Source of the DNA: Microglena sp. YARC
Lineage: Eukaryota > Chlorophyta > Chlorophyceae > Chlamydomonadales > Chlamydomonadaceae
Assembly: GCA_022414725.1 (NCBI GenBank)
Contig: CM039462.1
Location: 46,447,885 to 46,511,884 of the forward strand
Length of the DNA: 64,000 bases
Direction: 5' to 3'
A model generated the notes under the pieces. It did no database searches, had not been told where the DNA came from, and worked only from the letters and a program-made list of their open reading frames with translations. The position numbers were made by a program, and so were the translations under genes. Shown piece after piece: positions 43,233 to 54,936 of this stretch (within the stretch, counting starts at the first letter, position 1; the number at the start of each line of letters is the position of its first letter).

Positions 43233-44225
43233 GGGGTGGGGACTGTGGGCGAGTGAGGTTGTTTATGCTAATGCTGGCACTCCGTTAGTGTGCGAGATAC
43301 CTCGTGGGCAAGTGGGCGAACTCGGGGACGATGCCCCTTCGATCCTCTACCCTACTAAAGGGAGGGGCGATCAGTCAGTCGGTTAATCAATCAGTTGCTC
43401 GGAGTTAAAGGGGGGCGGACGGGAGAGAGATTTTGAAGGTAGGGACAGCGCACTGATAATTATGGTAGGAGGGGAATCGCAGCTGCTAGTGCCCTGCGCG
43501 CGCATGACAATGACCGATGGATTGATGCTGGAATTGTGAAGTAGGAGAAGGAATGGGAAGGAGATTTGGATAAGCTTTTATCTAGGAGTGAAAGACTTTT
43601 TCAACGCTTGGGTATTGGGGGGTGTAGAGACTTTTGAGGGAATCAACTGTCAAAAAGTACGTCAATCGTATCGTACCGTATCGATCATTCAAAAACTGTG
43701 ACCGACAGTGACAGGGGCCCCTGGACTGTGACGACCTCGCACGCCTTGCGGATTGCTCGGTAGTACGCGAATTTATAAGGCAATTTGATCGAAAGTACTT
43801 CATGGGCGACTGCAATTCCCTCCGAATCCAACTTGTGAGCCGTAAACATCATCACAATTCGAAGTTGGTGTGATTCCAAGAGGGGGCGTTGGACAAATTG
43901 AGGTCCCAGAGTAGCAGCAGGAGAAGGTGCCTTCTGCTCAGAAGCGCAGGAGTAGCCAGAAGCAGCTAGGAGCTGAGCTAGGAGTATGTGTCAGCGTGCC
44001 AACAAAAAAAATCGACAGTACAAACAATCGACCGTACTGCCTGCCTGAAGTCGAAGGCCGCGGGGCACAATCAAGTGACGAAGTTTTGCGTGAACAGCTT
44101 TCATTGACGCGCTGCGAAGTATTATAAACCTCTGGTAGTATCCTCCTCCCTTTATTTCTACCCTCAGGAAGTTACAATTTCTGCGACTTGCCTTCGACTC
44201 AGCGCTTCCTCTCAACGCTGGGAAA
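43233..44225. promoter_or_regulatory. Shared divergent promoter region of acyltransferase and IFT74
   Basis: 993 bp separate the two start codons, which point away from each other. I see no TATA box at a convincing place. Short frames on both strands (43685-43879 minus; 43927-44127 plus) are protein-like in length but unrecognised, and could also be untranslated leader. Regulation by a shared promoter is inferred from the arrangement. Confidence 0.45.
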
Positions 44226-46263
44226 ATGGAACGCCCTGGATCTCGGTCAGGCATGTCAGGTAGTGGGATGAAAGCTCCGACTGGCTCTTCGGTTCCCATG
44301 CCTGACCGCCCAGGTTCTGCTGCGAACCGCGGGGGAATCCTTGGCACTGCAGCGGGTCGCCCTCCCGGCACTGCCAGTAGAGGTCCTGTGATGGGAGGGC
44401 TGGGCCAACCTCCTCCTGGCACTGCTTACAAGAGGCTGGGCACTGCCAATCAACGCCCTGGGACAGGTATGCTCTGCTCCAATTCATCACCTCCTGATCA
44501 GCACCCAATGGATGTATGTGGTGTGATGCTGCTCAGAGCATAGGCTGTGATGCTTCTCATTGTTTAGCGCACACTGCTGCTCAGGATATGGGTTGTTCCA
44601 TGATATTACATTACAAAAAATCGACAGCACCTTGAAGCTGGCATAATCAGCTGGCTAAAATAGCTGGGTGTATCCCAGTGGCCGGCTCAGGGAGCTGCCA
44701 AGAAGCTGCTATGAATAGCCAAAAAGAAAAACCCTGCTAAGTTGCCCCCTGATTTCCACCCCAACTGCAACCCTTAGGGTTTTTAGTTGGGGGTGAGGAG
44801 AGTGAGATCAGCGCGGGAATGAGTGGATATATGTTTGACTGGATGTGGGTGGATTCATGACAATGTGTTTCTTAGGAAATGAATCAGTGTCTGTACGTAG
44901 CACCTTGGTGGTCCTATCAGCTGTTGGAGTGCTACCAGCAGCTTTTTGGCCCAAAAATGCCCCAACCCAACGCCCCTACCCAATGCCCCAACCCAATGCC
45001 CCAACCCCAAAATGCTCTAACGTAGCACGCTCAATACAGGGAGGTGCATAATTTAGCACCTGTGCTACAAGTAGTTATATAGAACGGCAAAATGATATCA
45101 TATGATGCCGGCAGTCTGACTAGGCTAAAGTTACCGCTTATCTGCGTTTAAATACATGCAATTTATATGATTTCATGTGATATCGTACTCGCCTTTGATC
45201 AACATCATATGATATGCCGCTCCCTACAGGTAGCACCTTAAATAAAACCTTGATTCAGTTGGGAGGTACAGACCTACCCTGGAGGTTGTGTGTTTGTGTG
45301 AGTTGTGCATTTGTGTGTGTGGGCCCTTCACCAAGATGCCTCCGCCTTCTGCCCCCCCCCCCCCCCCCCCCTCCAGTGTGTGTGTGTTCTCCTCCCATTC
45401 GGCCTTCCCTCCCCCCTATCCCTCCCCCGGTGTGTGTGTGTGTGTGTGTGTGTGTTCCCTCCCTTCCGGCCTCCCCCCCCATCCCTCCCCCTCACACACA
45501 CCCCACACACCCCACCCCACCCCACACACCTAGCACAAGCTCCTCCTCCTCACAGCATCCCCTCCCTTTCGGCCTTACCTCCCTCCCCCCCCCACACCCC
45601 GACACCCACATCTACACCCACCCTAACATAAGCGCCTCCTCACAGGTCAGCAACAAGGCCCGGGCGGAGCTCGCTTAGGTACCGCAGTACAGGTTGAGAA
45701 CCGACCCATCACCAACCATGGTGTGAGCGGCATCCGCCAGGGAGGAGGTGGTGGAGGTGGTCGAAGGGTCCTGGACAAGAACTTCTTCTTGACAGAGCTG
45801 AGGCAGAAGCGTTCAGAGATTGCAAGTGTGACGCGCAACATGGAGGCAAGTGGGACGGGAGTGGGCTGGGGGGCAGTTGGCGTTGATGGTGGCAGAGCTG
45901 GTGTTAGTGCTGGGGGTGGAGAGGGGTGAAGGAGGAGGGGGAGCTGGAGGTGCTGATGCCTGGGGTGGGGTGGGATGAGGGTTGCTGGTGGTGGCGGAGG
46001 AGAAGGTGGAGGCGGTTGAAGGTTTTTGGAAAATAACTTCTTCTTGACAGAGCTGAGGAAGATGTCAAGTGTGACGCGCAACATGGAGACAAGTGGGACG
46101 GGGTGCTGGTGGTGGTGGCAGTTGGCAGTGCTGGTGGAATATCTGGTGCTGGTGGTGGCGGTGATGGTATGTGGTGGGGTGGGGGGTGGGGTGGGGGAGG
46201 AGAAGGAGTGTGAGCTGGTGGTGCTGGTTGTTGAGCTGATGCCGGTGTTGGCGGTGCGGTGCA

Positions 46264-46298
<35 letters not shown>

Positions 46299-47265
46299 GC
46301 TCAACATGGAGTCACGTGGGCAGGGTTGCACATCCTGGAGGACTGATGGCGCGGTGGTGCTGGCGGTGGTGGGGGTGGGGGCAGTTTGCTATGCTGGTGG
46401 CGGTGATGGTGGAAATGGCAGTCGGCGGTATTGGGGGCAGAGCTGGTGCTGGTGGTGGGCGGTGGTGGCAGTTTGCTATACTGGTGGTGGTGGTGGTGGT
46501 AGTTAGCGGTGCTGGTGGCGGAGCTGGTGCTGGTGTTTGGCAGTGCTGGTGGGGTTATTAGTTGGCAAATGGTGTGCCTAATCCATATCAAAGTACCTTG
46601 TGCGAGTTGATCAGGCTGCCAGCCGCAAGTCACGTTGGACGCTGATTGGTTGGAGTTCCAAAGAATGGGCTTTCAGCTGCAGAGCGAAGGAAAGGAAATG
46701 CAGGAATACGGCCCAGCACACCCAACACACACAGGAGGAGCTGGATGCGTTGGAGAAGCGTCAGTCCCAATACAAAAGCATGGAGAAGAGGGACAATGAC
46801 TTTACTAAGGAAGTAAACCAACCACAACCACAACACCAACCCTCCCCCAAACACAACCCCTCTCAACCCAACACACCCAACTCACCCAACCCAACGCACC
46901 CAAATACGCCCAACCCAACACACCAAACACACCCAACCCAACCCAACCCCACCAACGCACCCAACCCAACACACCCAACCCAACACACCCAACCCAACAC
47001 ACCCAACACACACAGGAGGAGCTGGATGCGTTGGAGAAGCGTCAGTCCCAATACAAAAGCATGGAGAAGAGGGACCATGACTTGACTAAGGAAGTTAAAA
47101 AGCTCCAGGAACAGCTGGCAGACTACAACTGTGTCCTCGACAAAGTCGGCTCCCAGACGCCCATCTATTCCATCAACGCAGACCAAGCCGCATTGAAAGA
47201 GCGGTAGGTTGCATTCACCATTTTTGTTTAGCTTAGCGACAAGCTGCCCCCCGGAGCGCGGAGCT

Positions 47266-47298
<33 letters not shown>

Positions 47299-50200
47299 TT
47301 TTCGACTAGTTGTCAGAAAAACAGTGGTTGCATTTACACTGCATGCCATGCTTCTCAACTCTTGAATCTATTCCATCCATGCAGACCAAGCCGCATTGAA
47401 AGAGCGGTAGGTTGCATTTACACTGCTTGTCCTGATTCCCAACTCTTTAATAAATGCAAGTTTTTGGGTTTACGATTAGGGATACTATTACAATTGTTTT
47501 TTTACCCCAAATAAAGTTGAACAGGAAGTTTGAGGAGTCCAAAGTTTTGTTGACCCAAATCTTAACTTAGCGATAAAACGCGAGTTGGCAACCTTATGAA
47601 AGATGTATGAGCATGAATGTATAGGGCAAGGAAATATCTTTTTTAGGTGGGGTAGAGTGGGGTAAGGGGGGTTTGGGGGGGGGGGGGGGGGGGGGGTAAC
47701 TTTTTTCAACTGTATTTCCCTCCTCCTTATGTTTGAAACTTCCACAATTCCAACTCCCATCTGATTTGGACACCATTTCGAACATGCAGTTCAATTTCTT
47801 CCCTCCCCCCCCCACCCCCTCCCTCCCCCCCCCTCCCCCCTCCCCCCCCCCCCCCCCCTCCTCCTTCCCCCCCCCCCCCCCCCTCCTCCTCCCCCCCCCC
47901 TCCTCCCCCCCTCCTCCTCCCCCCCCCCCCCCTCCTCCTCCCCCCCCCCCCCCCCCCCTCCCTCCTCCCTCCCCCTCCCCCCCCCCTCCTCCCTCCCCCC
48001 CCTCCTCCCTCCCCCTCCTCCTCCCCCCCCCCCCCCTCCTCCTTCCCCCCCCCTCCTCCTTCCCCCCCCCCCCTCCCCCCCCCCCCCCCTCCTCCTTCCC
48101 CCCCCCTGGTATTATCCATTGAAATCAAAGATCCCTGGTCTCAACATCCACGCCTTTTGTTGCATGCAGAAATGACATCCAACACAAGCGAGTGGATGAG
48201 GTACTCACTGAGAGGCTACAACGTATTCATTTCTGTCATTTCTGAAGTTATTTCTAATCAATTCAGCCTTGTTTTTACATGAAATTTAATCAATTATCGC
48301 ACACGCCTTTTGCTGCATGTAGAAATGACATCCAACACAAGTGGGTGGATGAGGTGCTCATTGAGAATAATTGTGAATTCACTTAATCATTTAATTTGTT
48401 ATTCGTTGAATCAGGTTGAAATCTCGTGTTGAATTTTATTTATTATCTGTTTAATCAATTATCACTGGTCTCAATGTACACACCTTTTGTTGCATACAGA
48501 AATGCTGCTGCATTTTAGTGTGACATACTGTAACTGGGTCTGTAACATACACACATGCATACATGCAGAAATGACATCCAACGCAAGCGGGTGGATGAGG
48601 TGCTCACTGAGAGGCTGCAACTGGAGTCCAAGGCGAAAGGGGCAGACACTCGCATCATAGAGCTCCAGTCCAATATGGAGAGCCGCTTGGAAAGCTTGCC
48701 ACCCTCGCAGCGCACGCAGTACACAGATCTCATGTCTGAACAGTCCAGCCTACAGGTCAGGGTGGGGTGTGTGGCATGGGGTGGGGGTGGGGTGGGGGAG
48801 GGCTTTTTTCCGTTTCGGAAGGGGGTCTTCTGGTAGCGATCAGGGATTTTGTGTCTTTCAAGGTTGGGCTCCTGGTAGCGATTTGGGTAGGTGGCCCGAA
48901 GGGACAAACCAGCACGGCGGCTGGAGCTCCAGTCCAATATGGAGAGCCGCTTGGAAAGCTTGCCACCCTCGCAACGCACGCAGTACACAGATCTCATGTC
49001 TGAACAGTCCAATCTACAGGTCGGAGCTTTTTTCACTGTTTCTTTGGGGGCTTGTTGATTGGTGGCGGTGGTGGTTGATGGCGGTTGGGGGATCTTAAGG
49101 GGGGTTTGGCATTGGGGGAGGGGGGGGGGATATATAGTTGCAAAACCACGAGCACTCAGCCAAATACTCACTTAAAGGTTCTGAATTATTATGATTATTA
49201 TTCATTATTATTATTTTTATTATTCGTTATTATTATGATTATTAATAATATTATTATTCACTGTTCCTTTTGGGGCTACTTGAGTATTTATAATTCTGAT
49301 CAGCATATTTTTGATCCACTAATTTTGTAACTGTAAGGCCTACCACACCATGAAGGCGCACCGTCTTCGGCAGTAACCTAATCAATTCAAATGAAAGCAT
49401 AATAATCAAAATATATTTAGGAAGTGGCATATCATATGATGTTGACCACATGATATCATACAAATTGCATCATATGATATTGTATATAAATGGTAACTTT
49501 AGCCTAGTCAGACTGCCGGCATCGTATGATACATGGTCACATATGACAACATATTGCCATTCCCTAAATATAATCAATTACAATCAAAGCATTATCAGCA
49601 TATGTTTGATCCAATCACGTCGCCAAGGTAAGGCCTACCACACCATGAAGGGGCGCCATCTTCGGCACTTGCATAATGAATTCAATGCAAAGCATTCTTA
49701 TCAACAAAAAGTATTGAGAACGCCTAGTGGGGCGTGGTATTAAGGGAGCCCCGTCTTACGGCGGTAGAGATCGGGCTGGTACTTTACCTGGACGAAGATA
49801 CCATGGCAGTTGACAGCAACTGCGAACACTAAAGCGCATCCGTAGGACTTCAAACCCAGCACTTTCATCGGTTCAACGAGCTCAACCATTGAAACATTCG
49901 TCGAAACAGGATTATTCTTATCAACATACACATGATCCAAACAACATACAGGTGGAGAGTCGCACACAACAACAGTGAACCTGAATGGGATACGTGGACT
50001 TGACCTTGGTTTCATGGCTCCAGCATGGCGCGCCGTCTTCGACAGTAACAAAATAAATTAAAATCAAAGCATTCTTATATATGAAATGATAATATAAGAA
50101 TATATATGATCCAATCCAACGACAGGTGGAGAGCCAACCCCTCCCCTCCCCCAACCCCTGCTTCAATCCCTCCCCTAACCCTAACCACTCCCCCAACCCC

Positions 50201-52097
50201 AATCCTTCGATATGATTGTATCCACCTACAGGTGGAAAGCAAACGCTTTGAGGAGGCGATCGATGAGATGGACAAGACGCTGACCACGCAAGAGGGTGAG
50301 CTGGCTAGGAACCCGCTTAAGCAGAGGTCGCTGCAGCTGCAGGTAGGTTACATGCTTGCGTTCTAGGTAGTGGTGTTATGATGGTAATGGAATGAGGTGG
50401 TGTTATGATGATAATGTGGTGGTGGTGGTGGTGGTGTGGTGATGATGACATAGTTTTAGATAGGGTTAGAGTTAGACACGCAGGAGGGTGAGCTGGCAAG
50501 GAACCCACTCAAGCAGAGGTCGCTGCAGCTGCAGGTAGGTTACATGCTCGCGTTCTAGGTGGTGGTGTTATGGTGATGTGGTGGTGTTATGATGGTGATG
50601 TGGTGGTGGTGGTGTGGTGATGATGACGTGGTTTTAGATAGGGTTAGAGATGGACACGCAGGAAGGCAAGCTGGCTAGGAGCTCTCTTAAGCAGAGGTGG
50701 CTGCAGCAGCAGGTAGGCTGTACATGCTTGTATAGATAGGGTTGGAGATGGACAAGGCACTCACCAGCGCGTAGGAAGGCAAGCTGGCTAGGAATCCTCT
50801 AAAGCAGAGGTCGCTGCAGCTGCAAGTAGGTTACATGCTTTCGTACCATGTGGTGGTGGTGTGGTGATGATGATGTAGTGGTGGTGGTGTGTGTGTGTGG
50901 GGGGTAATGGTTTGATGTGGTTTTAGAAAGGGTTGGAGATGAACAAGACACTTACCAGCGCCTAGCAAGGCAAGCTGGCTAAGAGCCACCTAAAGCTCTA
51001 AGGGGTGGCTGCAGCAGCAGGTAGGCTGGACATGCTTGTATAGATAGGGTTGGAGATGGACATGGCACTTACCAGCACGTAGGACAGCAAGCTGGCTAGG
51101 AACATGCCAAAGCAGAGGTCGCTACATCTGCAGGTAGGTTACATGCTTGCGTACCATGTGGTGGTGTTTTGATGGTGATGGAATAAGGTGGTGTTATTAT
51201 GATGATGTGGTGGTGGTGTGGTGATGATGATGTAGTTGTGGTGGGAGGAGGGGGGGGGGGGGGGTAATGGTTTGATGTGGTTTTAGAAAGGGTTGGAGAT
51301 GGACTTGACACTTACCAGCACGTAGCAAGGCAAGCTGGCTAGGAACCCTCTTAAGCAGAGGTGGCTGCAGCTGCAGGTATACCTGACACCTTTTTCATAT
51401 ATGTAGGGACCGGCATATCATATGATGCAGACCACAGGCGAGAATAATATCGTATGGTATCATACAAATTGCATCATATGATATTGTATATAAACGCTAA
51501 CTGAAGCCTAGCTAGACTGCCGGCATCATATGATATCATTTGATGACATGATACCCTAAGATATTGTATTGCCGTTCCCTACATATATGACATTTTTTGC
51601 AGGAGTGGAACTGCAACAGATCATAGAACACCTAACAGGGACATTGAGACTTCATTACTTGATACTGACACACGTACACAGATTACAGGCTCGCTGTATT
51701 TTGTGTGCAACGCGTCGCCATTCCGTCGCTGCATGGCCAGCTAAAGTAGTCAGAAATGCCCCCTGGAACCCCCCGCGCTCCGGGGTTCAGGGGGCAGCGC
51801 GTCGCACTGGGGTATTACCAAGTCGCTCAATTTGCGATGCGTCGCGTGAAAAAAAAAAGTGTTGGATACTTGACACTGACACACGTACACAGATTACACA
51901 CATGTACTGACACATCCTCCCCTCCCCCCCCCCCCCCCCCCCCCCTACTCCACACACACACACACACACACACCCTGCTGCTCGACCAAATCCGCACCCT
52001 GACAGCGCAAGTATGAGATCCAGCAGAAGGAACACCGTAGCAAGATGAGCCCGAGGACCGCACACTCACGCACACACATATACTGACACACACGACC

Positions 52098-52162
<65 letters not shown>

Positions 52163-52362
52163 CTGCAGGACCGAATCCGCACCCTAACTGAGCGCAAGTT
52201 TGAGCTTCAGCAGGAGAAAGACCGTAGCAGGATGAGCCCCGAGGACCTAACACTCTCACACACACACACATCTACTGGCACACACACGGACTACGCACAC
52301 ATATACTGACGCACACAGACTACACACACGCATATACTGACACACACGACCCCCCCCCCCCA

Positions 52363-52401
<39 letters not shown>

Positions 52402-54890
52402 ACCACCACCACCACCCCTTGCTGCAGGACCAAATCCGCACCCTGACTGAGCACAAGTATGAGCTCCAGCAGGAGGAGGACCGTAGCAAGATGAGCCCCG
52501 AGGACCACACTCTCACACACACATCTACTGACACACACGACCCCCTCCCCCCCCCCCCCCCCCCTTGCTGCAGGACCAAATCCGCACCCTGACTGAGCGC
52601 AAGTATGAGCTTCAGCAGGAGGAGGACCGTAGCAAGATGAGCCCCGAGGAGCAACGAGAGCAGCTGATGAGCAAGATCAAGCGCGACAACCAGGAGGTGG
52701 AGGGTATGAGCACTGGAGTGCGCGAGCTCAACGACCAGATCAAGAAGCTGGAGATACGAGTGGTGCAGGTATGTGTGTATGTTACAGTCCAGGGGTTGGC
52801 CCAATAGGCTAAAGGGACTTGCCCAACTGCGATTTGAAGGGCTTAAAAAGAAAAGGCATTGATGAACTACACCCCAAACAATCGTTTAACCGCCCTGAGT
52901 TCGTGCTACAGTGATCATTTAATTCTACAAGATAATTAAATCATCATCAGCAGGTGTGAAAAACTAGGAACTTCTACTTGAGTTTGAATTTGAGCTAGTC
53001 ACATGTTTCCAAGCATTCTTATGATCAAAACAGAGTGTTTCCAGTCTTTTCATATGTATCCATCTATCCATCCATCTGTATCTCTCCATCCATCCATCTT
53101 TCCCTCTCTCCCTCTCCTTCTCTCTCCCTCTCTCCCTCTCTCATTTGCGCCCTCTACCTCTCCCTCTCTTCCTCTACCTCTACCTCTCTCCCCCTCTCAT
53201 TCGCGCCCTCTCACTCTCTTCCTCTCCACCTCTCACTCTTCCCCTCTTCCTCCCTCTCTTCCTCCCACTCTCCCTCTCTTCTCCCTCCCTTCCTCTTCCT
53301 CCCTTCCTCTCCCTCTCCCTCTCTCCCTCTCTCCCTCTCCCTCTCTACCTCCCTCTCCCGCACGCCCTCTCACTCTCTTCCTCTCCACTTCTTTCTCTCC
53401 ACCTCTCCCTCTATTCCTCCCTCTTTCCCCCCCTCTCTCCCTCTCTCTCCTCCTCCCCCCCCCTCTCCCTCACTCACTCCCTCCCTCCCTCACTCCCTCA
53501 CCCTCCTCCCTCTCCCCGTCCCTCTCCCTCTCTTCCTCCCTTTTCCCCCCCTCTCTCCCTCTCCTTCTCTCTCCCTCCCTCCCTCTCCTACACCCACCCT
53601 CTCCCCGTCCCTCCCTCTCCCTCTCTCCCTCCCTCCTCTCTCTCTCTCTCCCTCCCCTCCCTCTCTCCCCCTCCCCCCCTCGCATGATCCTCCTTGCCCA
53701 CGTTGCAGGTGCAAGGCAACTCCCCAGCAGTTAACGCCTCAGAGGAGGCGAGCAAAAGGGAGAAGTACGAGGAACTGGTAACCAAGGAGAGGGACCTCAC
53801 CAACTTCATGGATAGCTTCCCCAGCCGCAAGGCCACCAAGCTGGATGAGGCGCGCACGCGCCAGGTAAGGGGGTCAGCACTTAGCTGGGTCAGTCTTGGC
53901 TAGGTCAGGTAGGGTTCAGCACTTAGCTGAATGAGGCACGCACACGTCAGGAAGGGGCCAGCTATTACCTGAATGAGGCGAGCACACGTCAGGTAAGGGA
54001 GTCAGCACTAAGCTGGGTTAGTCTTGGCAAGGTCAGGTAGGGGTCAGCAGTAAGCTGGATGAGGCGCGCACACGTCAGGTAAGGGGGTCGGCACTTGGCT
54101 GGGTCAGTCTTGGCAGTATCAGATAAGGGTCAGCACTAAGCCGGTCAGCACTTTACTGGGTCAGTCGTATGGTCTGTCTTACTTAGTCAGAATAAAATAC
54201 TGTCTGGGTGGAAAAACGATGTAAGGCAAGTTGGAGTCTGGTTCTTGTACTATTCGTTAACTAGACTTAGCTGGGTCAGTCTTATTGTCCTTCTTGGCTG
54301 GTCAGCACTCATTTCCGTGTACCACCTAAACTTAAACCACCTAAATTGAACCACCTAAACCCAAACCACCTCATCCTAAACCACCTAAACTTAAACACCT
54401 AAACCCAAACCACCTAAACCTAATCCACCTACATCTAAACCACCTAAACCCAAGTGCTGACCAGCTTCCCCCTACATACGCACACGGCAGGACTCCATGG
54501 TTTCGTTGCTGGATAAGCTGACCAAGCTGTAGAGTATCACCACCTCAATTGTAACCACCTAAATATAAACCACCTAGGCCCAAGTGCTGACCAGCTCCCC
54601 CCTCCGCACACTCACACCACCACACCTGACTCCACACCTACGCACACCACAGGACTCCATTGTGTCGTTGCTGGATAAGCTGACCAAGCTGCAGAGTATC
54701 ACCACCAGTGCCCTGCCCAGCCAGAAGAAGTTCAGGGAGATGCAGGATGAGCTTGAGTATAAGAGGATGCAGCTGGAGACAACACAGGTGGGTGGGGGGC
54801 AGGCAGGCAGGGGGACAGCGTGGCGGTGGAGAAGAGGGAGGGGGGGGGGGGGGGGGGGGGGGGCAGAGAGGGGGAGAGTGTGAGGGTGTG

Positions 54891-54936
<46 letters not shown>

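Noticed and set aside
47727..48128. Gly-rich or Pro-rich proteins across the C-tract
   Set aside because: Translation of a homopolymer-like intron tract between IFT74 exons 3 and 4.
53003..53781. 240-residue Ser/Pro/Leu frames
   Set aside because: They are frames of the CT tract of IFT74 intron 6 running into exon 7.
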